Of a stretch of 64,000 nt of DNA, positions 52,518 to 61,225 are shown piece after piece. The stretch is from Sphingomonas sp. BK345. Its GTDB lineage: Bacteria > Pseudomonadota > Alphaproteobacteria > Sphingomonadales > Sphingomonadaceae. The translations under genes and the position numbers were made by a program. Location: the NCBI RefSeq assembly GCF_014193845.1, contig NZ_JACHZX010000004.1:186001-250000 (forward strand), read 5' to 3'. The first letter of the stretch is position 1. Every line of letters begins with the position of its first letter. The notes below the pieces were generated by a model, which did no database searches, was not told the DNA's origin, and saw only the letters and a program-made list of their open reading frames with translations.

Positions 52518-54854
52518 ATGGAGCAGATGACCGGGGGGCCGACTTCACTATCCGATGCACGTGCGACCGAGCCTGGCGCGCGCTGGCCCGATCATTGGCC
52601 CGAGAGCTGGCCCGATCCCGCCTCCCTTCCGTCTGCGGAGCCCGCCCCGACCGTGACCGACCCGTTCTTCTCCGACGACGCCCCCGACCGCCCCGCGCTG
52701 GGCGGCCCGCGGCCGCTGCTCGGCTGGGTCGCGATCGTTATCGCGGTGCTGTGGGTCGCGGCACTGCTGTGGCTCGCGCGTGACTCGCTCGGCGCGATGA
52801 CGCCGCTGGCGCTGGCGCAGTTCGGCGCCGCGCTGGCGACCGTGCCGGCGCTCGCCGGCGTGATCTGGCTCGCGACGCTGCGCACCTCCACCGCCGAGGC
52901 GCAGCGCTTCGGCGCGACCGCGCGCGCGATGCGCGGCGAGGCGGTGGCGCTGGAGAACACGGTGGCGGTGCTCGGCACCACGATCGAGGAGCAGCGCACG
53001 CAGATGGCGGAGCAGGTGCGCCTGCTCACCGCACTGGGCGACGCCGCGACCGCGCGGCTCGCCGATATCGCGGGTACGCTCTCGGGCGAGGTCCAGCGCG
53101 TCGACGCGCAAACCGGCGCGCTCTCCGCCACCGCCGGTGCCGCGCACGAGCGGCTCGACGCGCTGCTCGCGGCGCTGCCGCGCGCCGCGGAGGAGACGCG
53201 CTCGCTGACCGAGACGATCGATCAGGCCGGGCTGGTCGCCTATGAGCACAGCGCCGGGCTCGACGCGCAGGTCGCGGCGCTGGTGGCGCGTGGGCGCGAC
53301 GCCGAGGCGATCGCGGGCGGCGCGGCGGAGAAGCTCGCCGCCTACATGCAGCGGATGGAATCGACCAGCCACACCGCCGGGGCGCGGCTCGAGGCGGTCA
53401 CCTCTGCGGCGGCGGGTGCGGTCGACGCGCTGCTCGACCGCACCGCGCGCGCGATCGACGAGTCGCGCAAGGCGATCGCGGCGCAGGGCGACGCGATGCT
53501 GGCGATGGTCAGCACCAACCAGACTGCGCTCGACCATGCCGCGCGCGAGAGCGCCGAGGCACTGGCCGAGCGGATCGGGCTGATCGAGGTGGTGATCGAG
53601 CGGATCGCGGCGAGGCTCGATGCGCAGCAGGGCGCAGGGCGCCAGCTGTTCGACTCGCTCGACGACGCGATCCTGCGCGTCGACCAGCGTTTCGTCGCGC
53701 TCCATCGCGATGGCAGTGAGCGCACCCAGCAGCTCGCCGCGTCGGTGAGCGCGCTCCACGCCTCGGCCGAGGCGCTGGCGCGCGCGATGGACGCGGGCCA
53801 CGCCTCGGCGCAGCACACGATCTCGACCACCGAGCACCTGCTCGTCGCGCTCGATGCCGCCGCGCGGGAGATGGACGAGACCATGCCCGAGGCGATCTCG
53901 CGGTTGGAGAGCCGCGTCGCCTCGACCAAGCAGGTGATCACCGCGGCGAAGCCCGAGCTGCTCGCGCTCGTCACCGCTGCCGAAAGCACGCATGACGCCA
54001 TCGAGGCGGTGGCGCAGGTCGTCGCCGAGCAGCGCCAGACGGTGGAGTCGCTCACCAGCCGACTCCACGATGGGCTGGCGCGCGGGCGCAGCCAGGCCGA
54101 CGAGATCGGCGAGGCGATGGGCGACGCCTCGCGCCAGATCGACGACATGACCGAACAGGCCGCGCCGCGGCTGGTCGAGGCGCTGCTGCGCGTGCGCGAG
54201 ACTGCCTCGGCCGCGGCCGACCACGCGCGCGAGGCGATCGCGCGCGTCATCCCAGAGGCCGCCGACGCGCTGGAGAGCGCGGGCGCCGCCGCGCTCAGCC
54301 GCGCGGTGGAGAGCGGCGTGCAGGGCCAGGTTCGCCAGGTCGCGCAGGTCGCCGAGGCGGCGGTCGCGGCGACCAATCGCGCGGGCGAGCGGCTCCAGCA
54401 GCAGCTCGACGGCATCGAGGCGACGATCGCGCTGATCGACCAGCGGCTGGAGGAAGCGCGCGCAGCGGGTGAGGAGAACGAGCGCGACAGCTTCGCGCGG
54501 CGCGCCTCGCTGCTGATCGAGTCGCTCAACTCGGCCTCGATCGACCTGACCCGCACCTTCGCGCCCGAGATCTCGGACAGCGCGTGGGCGGCCTATCTGA
54601 AGGGTGACCGCGGGGTGTTCACGCGCCGCGCGGTGCGGCTGCTCGACGGCGGCGAGCAGCGCGACGTCGCGCGGCTCTACGACGACGACGGCAATTTCCG
54701 CGAGCAGGTCAACCGCTACATCCACGATTTCGAGGCGATGCTGCGCACGATCCTGGCGCAGCGCGACGGCTCGCCGCTGGGGGTGACGTTGCTCTCGTCG
54801 GACATGGGCAAGCTGTACGTGGCGCTGGCGCAGGCGATCGAGCGGCTGCGCTAG
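52518..54854 (+). CDS. Long coiled-coil membrane protein, TipN-like
   Basis: 778 residues. A cytoplasmic N-terminus is followed by two membrane segments (about 68-88 and 96-120), a very long coiled coil (about 130-650) and a compact conserved C-terminal domain (SLNSASIDLTRTFAPEISDS, AWAAYLKGDRGVFTRRAVRL, FREQVNRYIHDFEAMLRTIL, SSDMGKLYVALAQAIERLR). This layout and length match TipN, the Caulobacter new-pole marker that links division to flagellum placement. The identity is inferred from architecture. No strong SD is visible for ATG 52518; ATG 52527 is an alternative. Confidence 0.65.
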   Translation: MEQMTGGPTSLSDARATEPGARWPDHWPESWPDPASLPSAEPAPTVTDPFFSDDAPDRPALGGPRPLLGWVAIVIAVLWVAALLWLARDSLGAMTPLALAQFGAALATVPALAGVIWLATLRTSTAEAQRFGATARAMRGEAVALENTVAVLGTTIEEQRTQMAEQVRLLTALGDAATARLADIAGTLSGEVQRVDAQTGALSATAGAAHERLDALLAALPRAAEETRSLTETIDQAGLVAYEHSAGLDAQVAALVARGRDAEAIAGGAAEKLAAYMQRMESTSHTAGARLEAVTSAAAGAVDALLDRTARAIDESRKAIAAQGDAMLAMVSTNQTALDHAARESAEALAERIGLIEVVIERIAARLDAQQGAGRQLFDSLDDAILRVDQRFVALHRDGSERTQQLAASVSALHASAEALARAMDAGHASAQHTISTTEHLLVALDAAAREMDETMPEAISRLESRVASTKQVITAAKPELLALVTAAESTHDAIEAVAQVVAEQRQTVESLTSRLHDGLARGRSQADEIGEAMGDASRQIDDMTEQAAPRLVEALLRVRETASAAADHAREAIARVIPEAADALESAGAAALSRAVESGVQGQVRQVAQVAEAAVAATNRAGERLQQQLDGIEATIALIDQRLEEARAAGEENERDSFARRASLLIESLNSASIDLTRTFAPEISDSAWAAYLKGDRGVFTRRAVRLLDGGEQRDVARLYDDDGNFREQVNRYIHDFEAMLRTILAQRDGSPLGVTLLSSDMGKLYVALAQAIERLR

Positions 54855-55022
54855 GGCGAGCCACCGGCCTGTCACACCATTTCATCCGTCATCCGAAGTC
54901 CGGGCCGCTGGCTTGAAAGATGGCGACGGCACGATCGAGCATCGTGACGTCGGCAGGGGGTATGACGGCACCTCTGGCCTCATTTCGACTTCGGTCTAAG
55001 CGGCGCACCCTCACCCGCTCAC

Positions 55023-55037
55023 CTAACCCTCGGTTAA
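55023..55037 (+). promoter_or_regulatory. CtrA-like box upstream of the spore-coat-U gene
   Basis: CTAA at 55023-55026, 7 bases, TTAA at 55034-55037: one mismatch from TTAA-N7-TTAA, 24 bases upstream of the ATG at 55062. Match seen; function inferred. Confidence 0.4.
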
Positions 55038-55061
55038 CCAGCGTCTGGCCTGTGGTGCCGC

Positions 55062-56129
55062 ATGCGCGCGCCGTCCCGCTCCCCCGCCCCGCTCTCGCGC
55101 TGGCTCCTTCGCTCCCTCGCCGCGCTGCTCGCGTTCGTCACCGCTCCAGCGCTCGCCTGCACGATGCCCGCCAACGCGGCGGTGACGGTCGGTAGCTACT
55201 CGCCCGCCGCGATCAAGGCAGGCGCGGTGCCCTATGCGCAGACCGCGTCGGGGTTCGAGTGCACCACGCTCACGGTGCTGACGCTGCTCAGCGCCAATTA
55301 CCTCAGCGCAACGATCGCCTCGGGCGCGACGCTCAAGCTCACCTCGACCAGCAACGCCGCCGACACGCTGGCCTATCAGCTCTTCGCCAACGCCAGCAGC
55401 AGCTATGAGATCAAGCCGGGCACCACGACCTATTACATGAAGAGCGGGCTGGTCACGCTGCTCACCGTAGGCAGCCAGGGCGCCAACGTACCGCTGTTCT
55501 TCAAGCTCGCGAGCGGCACGGCGCCCGCGCCCGGCACCTACAAGGGATCGATCACGATCCGCTGGGACTGGAACTTCTGCAACGGCGTCGCGGTGGGCAG
55601 CCTGTGCGCGCTCGGCGCTACCGACAGCGGTAGCCAGACGGTAACGCTCGCGGTCACGCTCTACGTCGCGCGGAAGCCGCCGACGGTGGCGCTGGCGCTC
55701 GGCGCGGTCACCTGGGACCCGGTCAACGGCACGCTCAACCCCAAGGCGATACCGGGGAGCAAGCGCCGCATGGTGATGACGCTGAGCAACCCCGACCTGG
55801 TCGCGACCGAGCTGGACGCGACCACCCTCGTTGTTCCCACCGCGGCGCGCATGGCGATCGCGCTCGACGGCGACGGTACCGGCAGCGGCGCGGTGGTGCA
55901 GGTGACCGAGGGGTCCCCGCCGTCCGGCGCGACGATCGCCTACGCCTCACCCGCGAGCACCACCGACCAGATCGACTTCTCGAGCGACGGCGGCGCGACC
56001 TGGACCTACGTGCCGGTCCCCGGCGACGCGACCAGCCAGGCGGCGGTGACGAGCGTGCGGATCAAGCCCAAGTCGAGCATGGCGGCGGGCTCGTCGATCA
56101 GCGTGTCGGTGCCGTACTCGGTGCGGTGA
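55062..56129 (+). CDS. Exported spore-coat-U-domain protein (pilus-type adhesin subunit)
   Basis: 355 residues with a signal peptide (about 1-33, SLAALLAFVTAPALA). The SCPU-like part (about 33-200) shows NAAVTVGSYSPAAIKAGAVP, the conserved Cys (FECTTLT, NFCNGV, LCALG) and SQTVTLAVTLYVARKPP. A second Ig-like half (about 205-355, MTLSNPDLVATELDATTLVV) follows. SCPU proteins are normally assembled by a PapD chaperone and FimD usher, but neither gene is here. A CtrA-like box precedes it. Probably a surface protein. Confidence 0.75.
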   Translation: MRAPSRSPAPLSRWLLRSLAALLAFVTAPALACTMPANAAVTVGSYSPAAIKAGAVPYAQTASGFECTTLTVLTLLSANYLSATIASGATLKLTSTSNAADTLAYQLFANASSSYEIKPGTTTYYMKSGLVTLLTVGSQGANVPLFFKLASGTAPAPGTYKGSITIRWDWNFCNGVAVGSLCALGATDSGSQTVTLAVTLYVARKPPTVALALGAVTWDPVNGTLNPKAIPGSKRRMVMTLSNPDLVATELDATTLVVPTAARMAIALDGDGTGSGAVVQVTEGSPPSGATIAYASPASTTDQIDFSSDGGATWTYVPVPGDATSQAAVTSVRIKPKSSMAAGSSISVSVPYSVR

Positions 56130-56165
56130 GCGCTCGCGCGCCAGTCCGATAGCGCGGTTGGCTCT

Positions 56166-56187
56166 CCCCTCCCCGTCAGGGGAGGGG
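56166..56187. terminator. Strong hairpin between convergent genes
   Basis: CCCCTCCCC at 56166-56174 pairs perfectly with GGGGAGGGG at 56179-56187 around a GTCA loop. It lies 37 bases after the SCPU gene and 51 before the end of the DUF1467 gene, so it may stop transcripts from both sides. It also resembles dispersed intergenic palindromes. Confidence 0.6.
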
Positions 56188-56237
56188 TCGGGGGTGGGGC
56201 GCCGCCGCGATCGCGACGCGTGTGGAAGCGCCCCGCC

Positions 56238-56513
56238 CTACACCGCGTTCGCCGGATCCGCGAAGTCGAGCATCCCCGCGGTCACCCAGCCGAACTCGTA
56301 ATTCGCCACGAACAGCCCGAACAGCAGGGTCGCGACGATCGTGGTGCGCACCAGCACGCGCTTTAGCGAGAAGCTGTGTGGCGAGCTCTCGGCGGTGCCG
56401 GGGACGTGCTCGGCGCCCATCTCGGCCGAGGTGCGCACCCCCCAGGGCAGCACCAGGAACACCGAGAAGGCCCAGAACAGGATGTAGATCGCCAGCAGCG
56501 ACGTCCAGCGCAT
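56238..56513 (-). CDS. DUF1467 family membrane protein
   Basis: 91 residues with two membrane segments (about 5-25, SLLAIYILFWAFSVFLVLPW, and 53-70, VRTTIVATLLFGLFVANYEF). The GVRTSAEMG...VPGTAESSPH loop between them is typical of DUF1467. It starts 11 bases after rnj and ends the nuo-birA-coaX-rnj cluster. Role unknown. Confidence 0.9.
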   Translation of the reverse strand: MRWTSLLAIYILFWAFSVFLVLPWGVRTSAEMGAEHVPGTAESSPHSFSLKRVLVRTTIVATLLFGLFVANYEFGWVTAGMLDFADPANAV

Positions 56514-56523
56514 CCGCCCCTCC

Positions 56524-58164
56524 TCAGACCTGGACGATCACCACGTCGATCACCGGCTTCTTGCCGGTCCAGCGCGTGGCGACCTTGCGCACCGCGAGCC
56601 GCACGTCCTCGCGCAGCCGCTCGCGGTCGCGCACGCGGCCCTTCATCGCGTCCGCCGCGGCCTCGGCCGCCTCGGCGAGGAAGGGCTCGCGCTCCTCCTC
56701 CACCGGCACGCCCTGGATGCGTACCTCGGGAGTGCCGCCGGCGCGGCCGTTGCGGTCCACCGCGATGCCCACCGAGATCTGGCCGTTGACCGCGATGCGG
56801 CGCCGGTCGTTGATCGTCCCGCCGTCCGACGGCAGGATCACGTCGCCGTCGAGCACCAGCCGCCCGACCGGCACGTCGCCGATCTTCCTGGGCGCGCCGG
56901 GCGCGAGCCGGACGAGATCGCCGTTGCTCTGCACCAGCACGTCGCGGATGCCCTGCGTCTGGCCGTAGCGCGCATGCTCCATCAGGTGGCGCATCTCGCC
57001 GTGCACCGGTAGCAGCGCGCCGGGGCGGATCCAGCCATACATCTGGGCGAGCTCGGGCCGGCCCGGGTGGCCCGAGACGTGGACGTGCGCCTGCTTCTCG
57101 GTGACCATCTCGACGCCCTTGGCGGCGAGCTGGTTCTGGATGCGGCCCACCGCCACCTCGTTGCCGGGGATCTGCTTGGCGGAGAAGATCACCATGTCCC
57201 CCATGTCGAGCCGCACTGGGTGCGAGCCGTCGGCGATGCGCGCCAGCGCGGCACGCGGCTCGCCCTGGCCGCCGGTGGCGATGATCAGCACCTTGTTGCG
57301 CGGCATCCGCATCGCGGCGTCGACGTCGATCGTCTCCGGGAAGTCCTTGAGATAGCCGGTGGCCTTGGCGACGCGGATGATCCGGTCGAGCGAGCGGCCG
57401 GTGACGCACAGGCGTCGCCCGCTCTCCTTGGCGACCTCGGCCAGCGTGTGCAGCCGCGCCGCGTTCGAGGCGAAGGTCGTGACCACCACGCGGCCGCGCG
57501 CGCGCGCGACGCTCTCGCTGAGCCCCTGCCGCACGCTCGCCTCGCTGCCCGAGGCCTCGCTGTTGAAGACGTTGGTCGAGTCGCACACCAGCACGTCGAC
57601 GCCCTGCTCGCCGATCGCGGCGAGCTCGTCGGGGGTGGAGGGCTTGCCGATCACCGGGGTGGGATCGAGCTTCCAGTCGCCGGTGTGGAAGACGCGACCC
57701 GCGGGCGTGTCGATCAGCAGCGCGTTGGCCTCCGGGATGGAGTGCGACAGCGGCACCACCTCCACCGAGAAGGGGCCGACCTTGAAAGGCTTGCGCGCGT
57801 GGACCAGGCGCACCTTGACGCGTTCCTCGATCCGCTCCTCCTCCAGCTTGCCGCGCACCAGCCCGGCGGTGAACGGCGTCGCGTAGATCGGCACGCCGAG
57901 ATCCTCGGCGAGATAGGGCAGCGAGCCGATGTGGTCCTCGTGCCCGTGCGTCAGCACGATGCCGACGAGCGAGTCGAGCCGCTCCTCGATGAAGCGCAGA
58001 TCGGGCAGGATCACGTCGATCCCGGGATAGTGCGAGTCAGCGAAGGTGACGCCGCAGTCGACCATCAGCCATTTGCCGGCATGGCCGTAGAGCGTGACGT
58101 TCATGCCGATCTCGCCCGAGCCGCCGAGCGCGCAGAAGAGCAGTTCCTTGTTGTTGGGAGTCAT
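56524..58164 (-). CDS. rnj: Ribonuclease J
   Basis: 546 residues, normal for RNase J. The metallo-beta-lactamase motif HGHEDH is at 73-78; further metal ligands are in GDWKLDP and VHVSGHPGRPEL; the beta-CASP domain begins near VLVCDSTNVFN and ends before GEMRHLMEHARYGQ. The enzyme does 5'-3' exonuclease and endonuclease work in RNA decay, replacing RNase E roles in part. It lies 90 bases downstream of coaX in the same direction. Confidence 0.95.
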   Translation of the reverse strand: MTPNNKELLFCALGGSGEIGMNVTLYGHAGKWLMVDCGVTFADSHYPGIDVILPDLRFIEERLDSLVGIVLTHGHEDHIGSLPYLAEDLGVPIYATPFTAGLVRGKLEEERIEERVKVRLVHARKPFKVGPFSVEVVPLSHSIPEANALLIDTPAGRVFHTGDWKLDPTPVIGKPSTPDELAAIGEQGVDVLVCDSTNVFNSEASGSEASVRQGLSESVARARGRVVVTTFASNAARLHTLAEVAKESGRRLCVTGRSLDRIIRVAKATGYLKDFPETIDVDAAMRMPRNKVLIIATGGQGEPRAALARIADGSHPVRLDMGDMVIFSAKQIPGNEVAVGRIQNQLAAKGVEMVTEKQAHVHVSGHPGRPELAQMYGWIRPGALLPVHGEMRHLMEHARYGQTQGIRDVLVQSNGDLVRLAPGAPRKIGDVPVGRLVLDGDVILPSDGGTINDRRRIAVNGQISVGIAVDRNGRAGGTPEVRIQGVPVEEEREPFLAEAAEAAADAMKGRVRDRERLREDVRLAVRKVATRWTGKKPVIDVVIVQV

Positions 58165-58254
58165 CGAAGTCCTTTGTCGTCCCGCGTGGGGCGCCGGATG
58201 CGCCGATGAAGCGGGAGGAAGAGAGATGGGCCGGACTGCGCGCCGGCCGGGCGT

Positions 58255-59043
58255 TCACTTGGATATATGGGCGCGTTCGTACATGATCGCCAGCCCTTGG
58301 ATGGTGAGATCGGGCTCGATCGCGTCGAACACGTCGGTGTGACGCTCGAACAAGGTGGCGAGGCCGCCGGTGGCGATCACCTTGACCGGACGCGCGATCT
58401 CGCGCCGCATCCGGGCGACCAGCCCCTCGATCATCGCGATATAGCCCCAGTAGATGCCGATGTTCATCTGATCGACGGTGTTGCGCCCGATCACGCTGTC
58501 GCTCGCGGGCGCCTCGATCGCGATGCGCGGCAGCTTGGCCGCGGCCATCACCAAAGCGTCGAGCGAGAGGTTGATGCCCGGCGCGATGATCCCGCCCTTG
58601 TAGGCGCCGGTATAGTCCGAATGGTCGAAGGTGGTGGCGGTACCAAAGTCGATCACGATCAGGTCGCCGGCGTGGAGCGCGTGCGCCGCGATCGTGTTGA
58701 CCGCTCGGTCGGCGCCGAGGCTCTTCGGCTCGTCGACGTCGATCGCGATGCCCCAGTCGAGCGGCGCGCGCCCCGCGATCAGCGCGTCGCTGCGAAAATA
58801 CTTGGCCGCGAGCACCTCGAGATTGTGCAGCGCGCGCGGCACCACGGTGGAGACGATCACCGCGGCGACATCGTCGCGGCTGTAACCCTCGAGCGCGAGC
58901 AGCTGGCTCAGCCACACCGCATATTCGTCGGCGGTGCGGCGCGGGTCGGTGGCGATGCGCCAGCGGGCGCGGATCGCGCGGGTCGCGGTATCGACCAGCG
59001 CGAAGACCACGTTGGTGTTGCCGGCGTCGACCGCGAGCAGCAT
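58255..59043 (-). CDS. coaX: Type III pantothenate kinase
   Basis: 262 residues. [18 protein letters not shown] starts the ASKHA fold; [40 protein letters not shown] and [20 protein letters not shown] are the remaining CoaX signatures. It makes phosphopantothenate, the first step of CoA synthesis. ATG 59043 follows GAGAGGG; the earlier in-frame GTG at 59058 would overlap birA. The birA-coaX order is common in alphaproteobacteria. Confidence 0.95.
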   Translation of the reverse strand: MLLAVDAGNTNVVFALVDTATRAIRARWRIATDPRRTADEYAVWLSQLLALEGYSRDDVAAVIVSTVVPRALHNLEVLAAKYFRSDALIAGRAPLDWGIAIDVDEPKSLGADRAVNTIAAHALHAGDLIVIDFGTATTFDHSDYTGAYKGGIIAPGINLSLDALVMAAAKLPRIAIEAPASDSVIGRNTVDQMNIGIYWGYIAMIEGLVARMRREIARPVKVIATGGLATLFERHTDVFDAIEPDLTIQGLAIMYERAHISK

Positions 59044-59054
59044 CGCACCCTCTC

Positions 59055-59768
59055 TCACAGCAGGAATATATCGCCCGCGTGCATGACACGCGCGCTCCCG
59101 TCCGCCAAGCGTAGGACGAGCGCGCCGCCAGGGTCGAGCGTCTCATAGCGTCCGTGCCACTCGCTGCCGTCGGGCAGGCGCGCGCGCAGCTCGGTGCCGG
59201 GCGGGTGCGCGCGCTCGCGCCATCGCTCGGTGACGGGTTCTAGGCCCTCCGCACGCCAGCGGGCGTGCCAGTGCGCCAGCGCTGCGGCGAGCTCGCCTTG
59301 GAGCGCGGCGGCATCGATCGTCGCCCGGGCGGCGCGGAGGCTGGTGGTGGCGCGGTCGGCGAGGTCCGGGTGATGGGCCACGTTGACCCCGAAGCCGATC
59401 ACCACCCACTCCTCGACGCGCTCGAGCAGGATGCCCGAGAGCTTCGCGCCGTCCAGCAGCAGATCATTGGGCCATTTGAGGCGCAGCGCCTCCGCGTCGG
59501 GCAGCACCGCGCGCACCGTCTCCTCCAGCGCCACGGCGGCGACCAGCGCGAGCGTCGGCGCGGGCGGGTCACCCGCGGCGAGGCGGACGAGCGTGCTGGC
59601 GTAGAGATTGCCGACCGGCGAGTCCCACGCCCTGCCCTCGCGCCCACGCCCGGCGGTCTGGCGGTCGGCGCGGAGCCAGAGGCCGTGCTCGCCATAGCCG
59701 TCGCGCGCGAAGGAGCGCAGGTCGGCGTTGGTCGAGCCGGTCTCGGGTACGTGGAGCGTGCGCGTCAG
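59055..59768 (-). CDS. birA: Biotin-protein ligase, starting with CTG in the nuoN overlap
   Basis: 237 residues read from CTG 59768. [11 protein letters not shown] (9-19) and [20 protein letters not shown] (33-52) are the biotinyl-AMP loops, with [19 protein letters not shown] (98-116) after them. No ATG, GTG or TTG exists in frame before the first motif, also not in the nuoN C-terminus, while a later GTG at 59534 would remove both loops. The CTGA overlap with the nuoN stop mirrors the ATGA and GTGA overlaps elsewhere. No N-terminal HTH is present, so it is a class I ligase without repressor function. Confidence 0.85.
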   Translation of the reverse strand: MTRTLHVPETGSTNADLRSFARDGYGEHGLWLRADRQTAGRGREGRAWDSPVGNLYASTLVRLAAGDPPAPTLALVAAVALEETVRAVLPDAEALRLKWPNDLLLDGAKLSGILLERVEEWVVIGFGVNVAHHPDLADRATTSLRAARATIDAAALQGELAAALAHWHARWRAEGLEPVTERWRERAHPPGTELRARLPDGSEWHGRYETLDPGGALVLRLADGSARVMHAGDIFLL

Positions 59769-61225
59769 AACAGGCTCGCGGCCGCCGCCAGCGTCCAGGC
59801 CGATAGCGCCGGGATGGCGAGATAGCCGAGCGGCGAGACGATCACCGCCGCCGCGGCGATCAGCCCGCCCTCGAGCCGGTCACCCTCGCCGAACACGCCG
59901 ACCGGCTCGTCGAAGTACATCGTCTTGACCAGCCGTAGGTAATAATAAGCGCCGATCACGCTGAACACGACGCCGACCACCGCCAGCGGGAACAGCCCCG
60001 CCTGCACCGCGGCGTAGAACACCGCGAACTTGGCGTAGAAGCCGAACAGCGGCGGGATGCCGGCGAGCGAGAACATGAAGATCGCCAGCGCCGCGGCGAG
60101 GCCGGGCCGCGTGCGCGACAGGCCGGCGAGGCTGGCGATCGTCTCGATCGGCTGCCCGTCGGCGTCGCGCATCTGCAGCACGACAAGGAAGCTGCCGAGC
60201 GTCATCGCGATATAGATCGCCATATAGGTCAGCACCGCGGCAACGCCCTCCTGCGTGCCGGCGGCGAGACCGATCAGCGCGAACCCGACGTTGTTGATCG
60301 ACGAATAAGCGAGCAGCCGCTTGACGTTCTGCTGGCCGATCGCGGCGACCGCGCCGAGCAGGATCGAGGCGAGCGCGGCGAAGATCACGATCTGGCGCCA
60401 CTGTCCCTCGGCGGGGCCCATCGCCTCGACCGCGACGCGCACGCCCAGCCCGATCGCCGCCACCTTGGGCGCCGAGGCGAAGAAGGCGGTCACCGGCGTC
60501 GGCGCGCCCTCGTACACGTCGGGCGTCCACATGTGGAACGGCACCGCCGAGATCTTGAAGGCGATTCCCGCGAACACGAACACCAGCCCGAAGAGCAGGC
60601 CGGTCGACTTGGCGTCGCCGGTCAGCGGCGCGGCGGCATAGGCGCCCGCGATCTCGTCGAACAAGGTCGAGCCGGTGAAGCCATAGACCAAGCTGATGCC
60701 GTAGAGCAGGATGCCGCTCGCCAGCGCGCCGAGGACGAAATACTTGAGCCCCGCCTCGGCCGAGCGCTGGTCCTGCCGCATGAAGCTCGCCAGCACATAA
60801 GCGGCGAGGCTCTGCAGCTCGAGGCCGACGTAGAGCGTCAGCAGGTCGGCGGCGGAGACCATCATGCCCATGCCCGCCGCGGAGAGCAGGATCAGCACCG
60901 GATATTCCGGGCGGAGGTTGTCGCCCGCGGTGCGGCGGAAGAAGTCGGGCGCCATCACGATCGCTACCGCAGCGGCGATGTAGATCAGCACCTTGGAGAA
61001 AGCGGCGAAGCTGTCGGCGCGGTACAGGCCATAGAAGGCCTGGCCGCCCGACGAGGCCGGGCCGATCAGCGCGACACAGGCGCCGGCAAGCACCGCCACC
61101 GCGGTCCAGGACACCGCCTTGGTCGAGCCCGGTCCGCCCCAGGCGGCCACCAGCATCAGCGCGATCGCGCCCAGCCCGAGCACCACCTCGGGCAGCGTCA
61201 TCGCGAGATTAGCGGCATAGTCCAT
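59765..61225 (-). CDS. nuoN: NADH-quinone oxidoreductase subunit N
   Basis: 486 residues with about 14 membrane segments. The antiporter-like core has SLAAYVLASFMRQDQRSAEA (with conserved Lys/Arg and Glu), GIAFKISAVPFHMWTPDVYE and AYSSINNVGFALIGLA, the standard NuoN pattern. It pumps protons in complex I. Its ATG shares a base with the nuoM stop (TAATG). Its TGA overlaps the birA CTG. Confidence 0.95.
   Translation of the reverse strand: MDYAANLAMTLPEVVLGLGAIALMLVAAWGGPGSTKAVSWTAVAVLAGACVALIGPASSGGQAFYGLYRADSFAAFSKVLIYIAAAVAIVMAPDFFRRTAGDNLRPEYPVLILLSAAGMGMMVSAADLLTLYVGLELQSLAAYVLASFMRQDQRSAEAGLKYFVLGALASGILLYGISLVYGFTGSTLFDEIAGAYAAAPLTGDAKSTGLLFGLVFVFAGIAFKISAVPFHMWTPDVYEGAPTPVTAFFASAPKVAAIGLGVRVAVEAMGPAEGQWRQIVIFAALASILLGAVAAIGQQNVKRLLAYSSINNVGFALIGLAAGTQEGVAAVLTYMAIYIAMTLGSFLVVLQMRDADGQPIETIASLAGLSRTRPGLAAALAIFMFSLAGIPPLFGFYAKFAVFYAAVQAGLFPLAVVGVVFSVIGAYYYLRLVKTMYFDEPVGVFGEGDRLEGGLIAAAAVIVSPLGYLAIPALSAWTLAAAASLF

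Noticed and set aside
52548..54875. A 775-codon minus-strand frame opposite the coiled-coil gene
   Set aside because: Composition-driven shadow of the coiled-coil protein, with no domain and no SD.
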